Shown: in pieces, positions 11,612 to 22,519 of the stretch
Numbering within the stretch: the first letter of the stretch is position 1
How the letters are laid out: each line of letters starts with the position of its first letter
Source of the DNA: Bettongia penicillata ogilbyi
Lineage: Eukaryota; Chordata; Mammalia; Diprotodontia; Potoroidae
Assembly (NCBI GenBank): GCA_023548195.1
Contig: JAJHZJ010000061.1
Span: forward strand, 2,830,771-2,894,770
Length of the DNA stretch: 64,000 nucleotides
Direction of reading: 5' to 3'
Program-made: the position numbers and the translations under genes
The notes under the pieces: generated by a model
Told to the model about the DNA's origin: nothing
Database searches by the model: none
Seen by the model: only the letters and a program-made list of their open reading frames with translations

Positions 11612-12090
11612 GGAAAACAGTGTTTGCTTTGACCAGTGAGTTATCTTGACAAACTCTATTAGTCTCCACCCTGCCTCATTTTGTTCCCCAAGGCCATTAT
11701 TCCAATTTTTTTTTTATTTCCTACTTAAGTTCTGATGAATGCGACATGGTTTTCATCTAATTATTCAACTTTGGCCTCTTTTGCATCAGTAGTTGGAGCG
11801 CAGACTTGTATTACCATCATGCTGAATGGTTTCCGTGGATTCAAACAGACATCATTCTGTCACTTTTGAGATTATACCTCGGTACTGCTTCTCTCATTCT
11901 TTTATATTGACTAAGACGGCTATTCCATTTCTTCTAAGGAATTCTTGCCCATAATAGCATATATAGTATTCAACTGAATTAAATTCTCCAATTCTCATCC
12001 ATTTAAGTTCACTGACACTCAAGATGTAAATATTTAATCTTTCCATCTCCTGTTTGTACACATCCAGCTTATGTTGGTTCATAGATCTTA
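11612..12090 (-). mobile_element. BovB-like RTE LINE, N-terminal endonuclease fragment (antisense)
   Basis: The minus strand from 12082 to 11894 is open for 62 codons and reads like the start of the BovB endonuclease: 'ERLNIYILSVSELKW' with the catalytic-region Glu, then 'GQEFLRRNGIAVLV'. Further minus-strand pieces such as 'GLGEQNEAGWRLIEF' continue to about 11630. This part of BovB lies upstream of the part found at 1546-2045. The insertion is dead. Confidence 0.75.
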
Positions 12091-12337
12091 TATTCTAGTT
12101 TCCTATTCAACACTGAGTGTTACAGAGCAGCCTTTTCTTTTGTAAACAGACACAGACACAACATACACAATAACATCTCTGTTCTTTCCCTCTTGTGTTT
12201 TTATTCCACTCTACTCTACCTTTCCACCATTCCCTCTAGAAAGTGGGCCAAAGTATTAACAAATTGCTCTTCATATTAACCTGTCCTCTCCTCTTAGAAA
12301 TAATGTTATAAATACAAAATATGTACATTTCCCACAA

Positions 12338-12438
12338 CAGAAGGCAAAGATTATTTCATTTCTGTCATTTTATACTAGCATTTAGAAGACTGCCTGATAC
12401 ATAGAAGGCACTTAAGTAAATACCTATTAAATTGAATG
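12338..12438 (+). repeat. L2 LINE 3' terminal fragment
   Basis: Matches the characteristic L2 end: 'ctgcctgatacatagaaggc' followed by 'acttaagtaaatacctatt'. Short and diverged. Confidence 0.7.
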
Positions 12439-12684
12439 TATCGGCTAATAATTAGAAAACTTGACCAAGGAATTATAAATAGTCCAACGTGCACTTAAAT
12501 GTGGTGTTTGGTGAAATAAAGAAATTATTTGCTACTCGTATACAATACTGGGACCTATGATTTTACTTTTTGCAAATTTTACATAAAAGTAATTCATTGT
12601 TAAAAAAAAATACTACTTTAAATATATACAAGCTATTTACCTCAAGACATCTAAAAGTTTCCTATTTGTTTAGGTTTTCTATGA

Positions 12685-12810
12685 ATGAATGAATGAGAAT
12701 TTATTACATGCATACTTTTTGTCAAGCACTATAGGAAGCACTGGTGATATAAAAAGTAAAAGAATCCAGTCCCTGCTCTCAAAGAATTCGCATTCTTTAA
12801 CTAAAGAAGA
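12685..12810 (-). repeat. L2 LINE 3' end (antisense)
   Basis: The plus strand reads the reverse complement of the L2 terminus: 'gtcaagcactataggaagca' then 'ccagtccctgctctcaaaga'. Independent of the 5'-inverted L2 that follows. Confidence 0.75.
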
Positions 12811-12907
12811 TAATATATTACTAGATTTCAGCCACAGGTCAAAGATCCTTAGGATGAAACCACATAAAACCACTAGAGCAGGGATTCTTAATCTTTTTTT
12901 TTGTCTC

Positions 12908-13024
12908 TGATGCTGAGGTAATAGGGGATGATGGAGTTTATTGAGAGGGTGGGTCAGGACAGGGTCAGATCTTCATTTTAGGAAAATCACTTTGCTAGTT
13001 AGTTGACAGATTAGAATTAAGGAG
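12908..13024 (-). mobile_element. L2 LINE, inverted 5' segment
   Basis: This 117-bp antisense piece of the L2 3' region contains 'ttaggaaaatcactttg' near 12981. It joins head to head with the sense L2 piece starting at 13025. Its first 32 bases (12908-12939) are the exact reverse complement of 13025-13056. Together the two pieces have the form of a 5'-inverted (twin-primed) insertion. Confidence 0.75.
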
Positions 13025-13056
13025 AAACTCCATCATCCCCTATTACCTCAGCATCA
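12908..13056. repeat. Perfect 32-bp inverted repeat, 85-bp spacer
   Basis: Bases 12908-12939 and 13025-13056 are exact reverse complements over 32 positions. The DNA or its RNA could fold into a long stem with an 85-base loop. Both arms are L2 sequence. Confidence 0.95.
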
Positions 13057-13492
13057 AATACAACAGCTTTTGCTTGACATTTAAAGTTACTCTTAAACTG
13101 GTCTGTTTCCACACCTTTCTCTTCTCACATACTCTACAATCCAAATACACTAGACTACCTGCAATACCTGACACATAACACTCCCTCTCCAACTTCTGTG
13201 CCTTTGTAGTGGTTATGTAACATGCCTAGACCTCTACCTTGTACTTTCCCTGGGTTCTTTCAAGACACAGTTCAAATACTCAAATATTACCTTCTACAAG
13301 AAGATTTTCTGATTACTTTATTATACTCGGCGTATATCTTATTTGTATCTATATGTTCCCAAGTTGTTCTCCCTATTAAACTGTGAGTTCACTGAGATCA
13401 GGGACTTGTTTTTGCCTCTCTTTGTATCTCAAGAGCCTAGGATAGCGGCTGGCACATTACAAATGCTTAATGAATCTTTGTCAACTGATTTC
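13025..13492 (+). mobile_element. L2 LINE 3' end, sense segment of the inverted insertion
   Basis: Sense L2 from the end of ORF2 through the short 3' UTR. It contains the 'actgtgagttcactgagatc' region near 13380 and the terminal 'ggctggcacattacaaatgc' near 13449. Decayed, no open frame. Confidence 0.85.
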
Positions 13493-14084
13493 AAAGCAAT
13501 TCTTTTCTTCTAATCATAAAAATAAATGATGTGTGCATGTGTGTATGTCTGCGTGTATGTGTGTATATTACTGCAACACAGACATAAACTCATCTTTCAT
13601 CTGACTAAATAAAGGAATAAAGACAGGAATAGGGACCTGATTTGTGTTTTCACCAGCAGAAGGAACAGTACAATCTCCAACAAAGCAGATCTGCCACCAA
13701 TGTTACACTTAAGCTCTCAACCAGTCAATTCAGATCTATAGCTACATCAATATCTTTAACCACTGACTTTACAAGACAAAATGGCAAATAAATTCACCAA
13801 GTTTCTTTCATCAGTTCATCAATTAGGATTGCAAAATGCTAACTACATATATGGAAAGAGGATGCACTACTTTCTGTTTTTGACAATAGTTCTAAGAAGG
13901 CCTCTAAGTTGGTTTACATTTCTAAACTTTTCTATTACATATGCCTTAAATAAAATCTCAAATTCTACTCTAAAAATTATTGGAAAATAGGTATAACTAA
14001 AAACATCTCCATTTGCCATGTTGGCACACTTTAATGGACAGAATTTGATATCTCCCTTTGAATCCTAAATTGCTGTCTCCAAAC
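13493..14084. other. Unassigned, with a degenerate TG-rich patch
   Basis: No gene or family recognised. A broken (TG)n patch lies at 13529-13568. A 69-codon open frame at 13781-13990 has no family signature and is probably chance. Confidence 0.5.
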
Positions 14085-14410
14085 TCTTGCATTCTGACAA
14101 GGCCAATCCCCATACACTTCTTCCTTTTCATCTTATTCAATCACAATACTACCTTAAAAGTAGGATTCAGGTCACACCTCTAAAAAGTCATCCCAGATCT
14201 TCCTCCACGGACCAGCTTCTTCCATTATCATATTTTGCTGGGTCTCTTTTTTGTTCCTATTATACTCTACTTTGTATAACACTTACTTGTATAAATGTAT
14301 CACACCAGTATATCTTAAACTCCCAGAAGATACAATCTACATCATTTTTTTGTGTCCTCAGCATTCTGACTTGAAACATAAAAGATGCTAAATTTTGAAT
14401 ACTTGAAGGA
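14085..14410 (+). repeat. L2 LINE 3' end
   Basis: Sense L2 3' UTR: pyrimidine-rich 'cccagatcttcctccacgga' region, 'acttgtataaatgtatcac', then 'ttaaactcccagaagataca' and a decayed terminus. No coding capacity. Confidence 0.75.
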
Positions 14411-14924
14411 TTTGTTTTGTTAGTGTGAATTTTCCCTCCAATATTCAGCTTATAATCAATCTATAACTTAGATAAATAGACAGATAATTTAGCAAATAGT
14501 AAATATGACTGCTGCAATTGAAAGATCACATTATATGAAAATTATTCTCAAGTTTTCCATACAAAGTAACTGTCTGAACAGAAGCAGACCACCCAGTTCC
14601 CACATACCAACTCCAAAAAAAAAACCCTGAAATTCACACCAGATGAAAGAATGATCAAGAAGGCCAATGAGAGACTACAATAAGTGACTGCTTAAATGCA
14701 AGGACTACATACACAGATATACACAAACAAAGTCATCCAAAGGCCCAAAGGTTTTTGAAGGTGTAAGAAAGGCTGCCAGAAAAGCCAACCCCAAAAGACT
14801 CTTAGCATAACTAAAGATGAGTCAGAGACAAGTATAGTTTGCAACGCTCTTTGCTCAGAGATCAGGAAGGCCACCTGGGAAAAAACTCCAGGATATGGAA
14901 TTATAGCAACCAAAAGTCAAAAAT
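14411..14924. other. Unassigned sequence
   Basis: AT-rich sequence with no gene, RNA or repeat family that I recognise. Confidence 0.5.
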
Positions 14925-15530
14925 TCATAACAGCTTAATCTACTCCAGGCACAGAAGGATACAAGTTGTCCACACCCTCAAGGCGCTCACAATTGAAGAT
15001 GGGAAGAAAACACATTAAAAAGAAGTTGAAGGGGAAGGGCACAGAGAGAGAAAGGGGTCTGATGAAGTCCTGCAGTAAGGGTGAGATATGATCTGAGGAG
15101 GTATGAATTAGAGTTGAATTTATCTTGCAGAATGATGAGTTTCTGGAGACCGTGAAATCCAAGAGAACAGACAGGCAGACAAGTGGGAAATGTGTCAGGC
15201 TATGTACTAAAGTCTAGGGATATAAAAAGAGGCAAAAAACAGTCCATGACCTCAAGGAGTTTACAGTCTAATGGGGGAGACAACATATAAACAAATATAT
15301 ACAAAGCAAGCTACATAAAGGATAAATATGAAAAAATTAAGGGGGAAAGGCACAAGAATTAAGTAAGAATTGATTCCTACAGAAATTGGGAAGTTTAGTT
15401 GGGGGTTAAAAGAAGTGAAGGAGGTCAGTAAGTGAAGTAGATGAGGGAGAACAGTCTAGGCAATGGGGGACAGAGAAAAGGAACTGCTGAGAAGATATAT
15501 TTAAGGTATGGAGACATAATTTCTTTTTTT
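14925..15530 (-). repeat. Two antisense L2 LINE 3' pieces
   Basis: The plus strand twice enters the reverse complement of the L2 3' region: at about 14935-15165 ('caccctcaaggcgctcacaa') and again at about 15180-15530 ('cagtccatgacctcaaggag', 'ttacagtctaatgggggag'). The second restart at nearly the same L2 position implies two insertions or a duplication. Confidence 0.75.
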
Positions 15531-15802
15531 GGACATATCTACTGTGTAGATTCCTTTTGCGTCAGCTGACTGCTTATTAAGCAGTTTTTGTTTTCCCTTG
15601 TTTAAATCTGAGGGGGTGGATTTAGGGCACTGGGAGGAAAGCTAGAGGAAAAGAGGTGGTTAGCAATAGTGATGACCAAAAATAAAAGCCAATCTTTTTT
15701 TTAATGGAAAGCAGAAAACAGAAGAACATACAGAATGAGCAAAACAGTTTTGAAAGTAACATGGAATTTATTGTATATTATTAAAAAATAAAAATGAAAT
15801 AT

Positions 15803-15982
15803 AAATCCATATATTCATATATAATCTTGTTCTTGGTTTTTTAAGATATACAAAGATCAGCAACAGACTGCAAGTTGACTAAAGCTGACTGCAAATCCAT
15901 AATTTCATATATAATCCTGTTCTTGGTTTTTTAAGATATACAAAGATCAGCAGCAGACTGCAAGTTGATTAAAGCTGACTGC
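15803..15982. repeat. 90-bp tandem duplication
   Basis: Copy A at 15803-15892 and copy B at 15893-15982 are adjacent direct repeats with about five differences in 90 bases by eye. Each contains the 'aagatatacaaagatcagca' stretch. The sequence outside them, 15531-16847, is otherwise unassigned AT-rich DNA. Confidence 0.9.
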
Positions 15983-16847
15983 AACTAACCTAGCGCAGAT
16001 TCTAGACCCATGAATTAATTGCCTGAGAGTGACTAGACAATGATCACTCTCAACTTCCCATTACTTTGTAAAAGTCCTAAACTCTGCCCCACCCCCAAAT
16101 TCTCAAGGTTTCTTTAGGGAACTTCAGTTACTATGCAAAACAATTTATCTAGAGAAACAGTGGAATGTCCAAACACCCTCCCCTCCCACCTGCTCCAGGC
16201 TCCCTAGCACTTGCTATGCGGTAGCCCAGCTGCAACTTCCTAGCCCTTACTAAAGGTCATAATTTTTGCTGTATTGGCTGTCTTCTCCTTAATTTAGGAT
16301 GACAGTTCAGTATCTTAAAACTGAACTAATTTTTAAGAATGAAAAAGCAATTTGTTTTTCCAAATATAGCGATCTACTTGTTAGATATCACCAAGTATAT
16401 ATGCTAAGTTTTTCTTGGAGTAACCTGCAAGAGTTTTCATTTTATTAAAATAGTTATCAAGAACTCAGAATCATTCCTAAACCAAGGTAAGACATCACAG
16501 TAGAACTTAGTGGGGAAAGAATCTTAAGACTAATAAAAATACTCCTGACAAGAGCTTTGATTTTATGATTACAGATACTGTATCTCAGGGCAAAGCTGCT
16601 GATCTGTATCAGAGAAGAGAGCTTCCACAATGATAAAAATCACAAGTTCAGAAATAAACAAAAGATTATTTATTAATGACTGTAACTAAAATTGTTTTAT
16701 TCACACATGACTAAAAGTTTTACTATTTTAAAAATATAGAACATGAAGGATAATTATTGTATCTTAAAACAGATTTTTTCCAAGGGACAGAACCTAAAGG
16801 TCTAACTTCCTTATTTTAGAAATGAAGGGGGAAAACTCATGGGGTTT

Positions 16848-16935
16848 GATTTCATTCAATAAACTTTTATTGACTGCCTACATGATACCATAAACACAGA
16901 AGGTTATAATCTAGTAGGAGAAACAATGTATTATG
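16848..16935 (-). repeat. L2 LINE 3' terminus (antisense)
   Basis: Reverse complement of the L2 end: 'ttcattcaataaacttttat' then 'tgactgcctacatgatacca'. A short decayed fragment. Confidence 0.6.
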
Positions 16936-17007
16936 TGGCAGGAGCAATATCCAAATCCCTTCCTTCCTGCAAGTTACAATAGATTTTCTCTAATAGGTAT
17001 CTGAAAC

Positions 17008-18462
17008 GTCAATTAGTCAACATTTATTAAGTGCCCAGTAAGAGCCAGGAACAGTAATAAGCACTGGGGACATAAAAATGAAACAAAAGATAGTCCCTGC
17101 CCTCAAGAAGTTCACAATCTAACGCACGAGACAACATGTAATCAAATATATACAAAGCAAGTTATCCACAGGATAAATGAGAAATAATTAAAACTGAGAA
17201 GGCAATAGAATAAAGAGAGGTTAGAAAAGACTTCCTGTAAAAGACAGAATTGTAGCTGAGACGAAAAGGAAGCCAGGCAGGTCAATAGGTGAGGTTGAAA
17301 AAGAAGAGCATTACAGACTTGGGGGTCACCCAAAGAAACCTGACACATACAGATCCACTAGCAGGCTGGCCAATCAGCACACTATTGCAACAGTTCAAGG
17401 ATAAAATGATAAGGGCCTATGATAGGCCCTATGACAGTGTACAGGGTCTGGACACTATCAGAAAACAGAAGAGGGAATGCATTCCATATGTTGCAAAGGT
17501 GAAATTGACAGGCAGGCCTTGGCAACAGATTGGATATGGGGAGGGTAAGAGATAGTGAAGAGCTGAGGATGATTCTGAGGTTGCAAGACTAGGAGGATCA
17601 TGTTGTCCTTAGCAATAATGGGGAAAGTAGGGAGCAGAATGGGTTTGAGGAAAGGTTAAATGAGCTATGTTTTGGACGTACTGAGTGTAAGATATCTACT
17701 GGATCCCCACTCCAAGATGTCTAAAAGGCAGTTGGAATTATGAGACTGGAAGTCAAGGCAGAGAGGTTAGGGCAGGATACAAAGATTTGAGAATACACAC
17801 ACGGTAATTAAAGCCATAGGAGCTGATGAGATCACCAAGCAAAGTGGTACAGACGGAGAAGAGAAGAGGGTCCAGAACAGAATCCTGAGAGACATCTATA
17901 GTTAGAGAGCATGATGCAGATTAGGATCCCACAAAGGAGACTAAGGGGCAATCGGAAAGGTAGGAGGAAAATGAGGAAAGAGTGGTGTCCTGAAAACCTA
18001 GAGAAAAAGGATAGAAAGAAAGAGAGGGTAATCAACAGTGTCAAAACCTAGAGAAAAAGGATAGAAAGAAAGAGAGGGTAATCAACAGTGTCAGAGAAGT
18101 TGAAGAGACTGAGGACTGAGAAAAGGCCATTTGGATTTTTGCAACTAAGAGATCTTTGGACAGAGCCATTTCAGTGGAATGATAAGGCCAGAAACCAGAT
18201 TGTAAAGAGTTTAGAAGAGAATAAGAGGAAACAAAGGGGTGGCATCCTTTATAGACAGGCTTTTCAAGGAGGTTAGTTCCAAGTGGCAGAACAGATAGAG
18301 AACAACATACATAATTATAAAAAAAAAAAAAACCTAACCTATAGCAAGGATGAAAGGATCAAGTGAGAGTTTTTAGAGGATGGAAAAGACATGGGCATAT
18401 TTGTAGGTAATAGGGAAGGAGCCAGTAATTAGGGAGATAATAAAGATTAGTGAGAAAGTGGG
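17008..18462 (-). mobile_element. L2 LINE, antisense, 3' end through RT region
   Basis: The plus strand is the reverse complement of about 1.5 kb of L2, starting at its 3' terminus ('aacatttattaagtgcccag', 17020) and running toward the RT. Read on the minus strand near 17900-17815 it gives 'LDPLLFSVCTTLLGDLISS', the region just before the L2 YADD box; the YADD box itself is lost to a deletion. The copy resumes at 18785 after a SINE. Old and inactive. Confidence 0.85.
17993..18092. repeat. Perfect 50-bp tandem duplication inside L2
   Basis: 17993-18042 and 18043-18092 are identical 50-mers. L2 contains this stretch only once, so the second copy is a later local duplication. Confidence 0.97.
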
Positions 18463-18475
18463 GCATCTGAGCATG

Positions 18476-18784
18476 TGTTCTGTCCTCCATTGCTGAAGAA
18501 GACCATGCCATCAGAGAAATGATGACATGACTTGCACTTGACTTTGTTTTGAGTGAGGGAGGGCTGTTCAGGTCACCACCCTTACTTCTCCTCCAGAGTC
18601 ATCTGAATCCAGTGACCAGATATGCAGGAGGTTGACTGGAGATGACTGGATGAAGCAATTGGGGTTAAGTGACTTACTCAAGGTCACACAGCTAGTGAGT
18701 GTCAAGTGTCTGAAGTGAGATTTGAACTCAGGTCCTCCTGACTCCTGCACTGGTGCTCTATCCACTGTACCACCTAGCTGCCCA
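18476..18784 (-). mobile_element. Marsupial tRNA-headed SINE (antisense) inserted in L2
   Basis: The minus strand gives a SINE head ending at 18784: 'gggcagctaggtggtacagt' then 'ggatagagcaccagtgcagg'. A core with 'ctagctgtgtgaccttgagt' follows, and a tail resembling the RTE-like LINE 3' end. The TSD is about 13 bases: 18463-18475 and 18785-18798, differing by one inserted base. The same family occurs in sense orientation at 37804-38097. Confidence 0.88.
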
Positions 18785-19125
18785 GCATCTGAGCGATGTG
18801 AAATGTGGAAGAAAGATGCTGAGAGAGCTCATAGTGAATGGCCACAATTGTTTCTGTAAAAGATGAGATAAGGTTCTCAATAGAGAGGATATGGGGAGGA
18901 GGAGTCACAGAAGGTTTGAAAAGGAATGAAAACATTTGGAAGAGCCACAGGGGTAAGTAGAATAGTGAGTTGTTAAGGGAGACAAGTACAGTAGAATTGC
19001 CTAGCAGCAATAAGAGCCCAGTTGTGGTGTATACAACATGAATTGGCAGTGGACACAATCAATGGTTGTATAATTTTCTCCTTCAGCAGCACATGTGTAG
19101 GAGCTAAGGCAGTAAAACTACTCTC
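18785..19125 (-). mobile_element. L2 LINE, antisense, continuation after the SINE
   Basis: Resumes the same antisense L2 as 17008-18462, now in the region between endonuclease and RT ('gaattgcctagcagcaataa' near 18996, 'ttcagcagcacatgtgtagg' near 19082). Continuity on both sides of the SINE shows that the SINE is younger. Confidence 0.8.
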
Positions 19126-19964
19126 AAGATCTGGTGGGCTCAAGGATTTTGACATCCTTTCCTTGTCAATGAAGAACAAAATGGCCAGACCCCTTCTGAC
19201 TACACAGTGGGAAACACAAGCAAAATAACTTCACTGAGCTGAATCAATTTGTGATGTCCTCAATGTATAGCCTTGGAAAATATCCCTCTCCTGCTAAAGC
19301 TAAATAAATCTCTTCTGTTAACTGCATAACCTAATGATGACCTAAATGACCTAAATGTCCTAAGGATCTAAAAATGTCCCACTTTGCTCCAATATCAAAT
19401 ATAAACTACCAGTGATCAGCCTAAATGTAGGCCCATGCAGAATTTGTATATTGTTCATGTAGACTATAAGATAACAAGAAACCACTGCAAACAATAAGCA
19501 GTATCACATCACAGGAGAAAGAATATTATGAGTTGAATTAGTTCCACACAAATCATTCTTCATTTTTCTAGAAAATATGTTCAATGTTTGAACTACAAAC
19601 TTATACCACCATTTACCCTATCCCCATTGCTGGCAATTTCTTCTATAGAAATATGACATTAGGTGAAACATTAAACAGGGCAATTAAATCTACATGAATA
19701 ATATTATTAATGTGCTATCAGTCAAATGGTATTAGCCTGAGGTTCATCAGGAACATTTGGTTATGAGACATTAAAACATAACTGTAAAAAATTGTAGTGA
19801 AAACAACCCTAAGTGGGGCATGATTATATATTAATTTTAGAATGGCTTAATGTTTCTTTACTTTTTTATGAGTGCACCTCCATTTAATGTCACAAATTGT
19901 TTACATGAAAACATTAGGCAAAATATTTTAGAGGCCTCAAGATAACAAACAGATTTAAAGCTAC
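19126..19964. other. Unassigned AT-rich sequence
   Basis: No gene or repeat family recognised. A 68-codon frame at 19022-19228 overlaps antisense L2 and is chance. Confidence 0.5.
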
Positions 19965-20142
19965 AAAGGACCTAATAGCTCTCAATTAACCCTCTCAAGC
20001 TTTAGAATTAAGGAAATGAGGACCAGAAATGTTAAGTGATTTGATCAAGTTACAAAGCTAAATGGCAAGTAAGTGGCAGATTCAAGTTTGAGCCAAGATT
20101 CTCTGATTTCAAATCTAGGATTCTTTCCACTGTACTACATAA
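19965..20142 (-). repeat. MIR SINE (antisense)
   Basis: Reverse complement of the MIR core: 'gttaagtgatttgatcaagt' near 20032, followed by the 'ttctttccactgtactacat' head. Tails are lost. Confidence 0.78.
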
Positions 20143-20510
20143 ATGAGAACACTTAGATAAAAGAACTAGCTGTGATCAAAGACCATCCAATTTTTGCCCC
20201 AGGGAACCAGCTGGTTGAATTATAATAGCTTGTTTACCTTAATGAAGTTACTACAAAATGATACTGCTCCCAAACAATTTCATACTTCATAACTCAAATA
20301 ATTCTTGAAACCCTCTTCCAGTAAGTGGTGGTGCTTCCCACCAAGACAGTCAGTTGAAAATCATTTAGTCAGTTTTAAGTAACTTTGGTTTTCTTCTACC
20401 CAAGAAAGGAGTATTTACGTAAATTTCATGATGGCATGTTTGCCTGAGTTTTGGATAGTGGACAATGCTCTCATGCCTTCCCAGTCACTAATAGAGTGAC
20501 ATAGGGCTGT

Positions 20511-20828
20511 GTGCCTGCTCCCATGCTTTTTAGCATGATGTTTTCAACCATGTGGTCAAATGTTTTCAATGAGTATGAACACGGCATCAAGGATGGTAAG
20601 TTCTTCAATTCAAAAAGGCTACAAGTCAAGACCAAAGTGGAGGGAGAGTTGATGCATGATTTTCTGTTTGCAGATGATTATGTACTCCATGCAGCCTCTG
20701 AGGCTGAGGTGCAACAAAGTATGGATCAATTCTCTGCTGCCTGTGCTAATTCTGGCCTAATAATTAACACCAAGAAAACACAGGTGCTCTATCAGCCACC
20801 ACCGTACCATCCATATGTGGAACCATAG
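20511..20828 (+). pseudogene. RTE-like LINE reverse transcriptase fragment
   Basis: 106 codons, open. It holds the RT catalytic motif 'FLFADDYVLHAASEAEVQQ' and the following 'NTKKTQVLYQ' strand. FADD is the metal-binding catalytic pair. It is a partial domain, without the upstream RT motifs in frame, so it has no activity by itself. The first Met is internal to the ancestral protein and not a real start. Confidence 0.7.
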
Positions 20829-20980
20829 ATTACAACAAATGGAGAAGTTTTGAATGCTGTGGATAAGTTCACTTACCTTGGCAGTGTACTTTCCAGGGAT
20901 ATACACATTGACAATGAGGGTGATGCATGCATTTCCAGACCTAGCTCAGTGTTTGGGAGAGAAGAGGTATTAGAGTTGTT

Positions 20981-21424
20981 GTGTTGACCTCATTGTTGTA
21001 TGCCTATGAAACATGGATAGTCTACCAGTGCCAAGCCAGGAAATTGAATCACTTCCATTTGAACTGTCTCAGGAAGATTCTGAGGATCACTGGGCAGGAT
21101 AAGGTACCAGACACTGAAGTCCTTGCTTGGGCTGAACTGCCAAGCATTCAACCTATGCTTCAGAGAGCACAACTCCTATGGGCTGGCCACACTGTTAGAA
21201 TGCAAAATATATGTTTGCCAAAAATATTATTTTATGGAGAATTCACATGGGTAGGCAATCACATGGTGGTCAGAAGAAGTGACACAAGTACACTCCCAAG
21301 GTCTCTCTCAAGAACTTTCAATTTGACTGTGCAACATGGGAGACACTGGCACAGGAATGCTCAGCATGGCGTGCCCACATTAGAAAGGGTGCTGTGCTCT
21401 ATGAGCAAAGCAGCACTGAGATAG
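20981..21424 (+). pseudogene. RTE-like LINE C-terminal region fragment
   Basis: 148 codons, open in one frame from an arbitrary start. It contains 'YAYETWIVYQCQARKLNHFH' and 'TEVLAWAELPSIQPMLQRAQ', the domain after the RT. The stop at 21422 is premature: the family continues to a cysteine-histidine motif, present here at about 21490-21550 in another frame and damaged (second Cys replaced by Phe). Confidence 0.7.
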
Positions 21425-21625
21425 CACAAAGTAAACGTAGGATGCGCAAATTTGGAGTATCCACCCCAAAAATTAATATAGACTCTCTGTGCCCAATCTT
21501 TGGTAGAGTATTCCGAGCTCATATTGGTCTGATCAGGTGGACACACTGAAACTTTACTTTATCATGGTGATGTCATTTTGGTCCTCTTAAAAATAAAGAA
21601 CAACAACCAACCAATCACAATAAGA

Positions 21626-21954
21626 ATAGATGGTACAAGACATCCCCCCAAAAATGTGTGGCACACTTTCCCTAGATAAAGTCCTAGGGAAAGTAGAATC
21701 AAGTTCAGAGAGTGTTATGTGGCAAAAGGCTAACTCAGCTCCTGAGTACTGGAAGCTGTCTTCTCCTATCTAAGTAGGTGGTCATGCCTGGGATACTCTC
21801 AAGTGAAGTAGAAACCAGATTAAAATATAATTGGGGAAATATTTAACAAAATAAAAATAAAATAAAACATAATGTTTATACATGGTTTTCTAAGTCATTA
21901 TGTGCCCATAAGGATTTTCATAATACAGCTTCTTTTTAAAGAGTTAGACTGATA
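21626..21954. other. Unassigned sequence
   Basis: Nothing recognised between the RTE-like LINE and an antisense L2 scrap. Confidence 0.5.
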
Positions 21955-22115
21955 AAGAAGAGGAGAAGTATAGGATGATAGCTAGAATCTGGTAAGGATT
22001 TTGTTTTTTTTTTTCAAAACAGAGAAGACTTGGTAATGTTTGTAGACTGTAGGAAAGGAACCAGTACACAGAAAGTTACTGAAGATTAGAAAATGACAGA
22101 TGACTGTGAGGGTGC
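21955..22115 (-). repeat. L2 LINE scrap (antisense)
   Basis: Resembles the L2 region also seen near 18370-18460: 'ggtaatgtttgtagactgta' then 'ggaaaggaaccagtacacag'. Confidence 0.55.
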
Positions 22116-22272
22116 TAAGTTGGAGATTATGAAGCTTGGGAACAAAGAGAAGCAGAAAAAAATGGAAAAAAATGTGTCTGGACTTGCAAGAGAGCTCAGC
22201 TATACATCCTAACCTCCACCACCTCCCACTGCAATAGAGATCCAAACTCCAAAAGGCAGAAATTTGCCCATG

Positions 22273-22273
<1 letters not shown>

Positions 22274-22314
<41 letters not shown>

Positions 22315-22317
22315 GTT
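22274..22317. repeat. (TG)n microsatellite
   Basis: About 22 TG units with one C interruption near the 3' end. Expected to be length-variable. Confidence 0.97.
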
Positions 22318-22519
22318 GGAGCTTGCGGGGAGGAGAGGGAGGATGATGGACGGATGCCATTCCACAGTACTCTACTAAGACTGAGGAAAAGAGCCCAGAA
22401 TCCAGGAAAGGCTAATTTGGTCCTCCCAAAAATCACTTGGGATTTAGACCTAGGCTGGTGAACTATGAATTGCTCAGCATGACAGGAGGTTGAGGAGCTT
22501 TTAAGCTCCATCACTGAAG

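Larger units (their letters stand above)
20395..21625 (+). mobile_element. RTE-like LINE, 3' half (RT palm to 3' UTR)
   Basis: The sense fragment begins in the RT palm ('HAFPVTN', about 20475) and retains the catalytic box 'FLFADD' at about 20662-20679. It then carries the C-terminal region with 'NHFHLNCLRKILRI' and 'LLWAGHTVRMQN', and ends with the family 3' tail 'gatgtcattttggtcctctt' near 21570. Two open stretches survive (20511-20828 and 20981-21424), with stops and frame changes between and after them. The 5' half, with the endonuclease, is absent. Family naming is by recall; it differs from the BovB pieces elsewhere here. Confidence 0.85.

Noticed and set aside
14411..16847. Exons of a host gene
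   Set aside because: No pair of splice sites with a conserved-looking frame between them was found. Most sequence is L2 or unassigned AT-rich DNA.
15803..18092. CRISPR-like array
   Set aside because: The repeats are simple tandem duplications without spacers, and the window is mammalian.
22209..22514. Open frames with Thr-His or Cys-Val repeats
   Set aside because: They are translations of the (TG)n microsatellite and its flanks.
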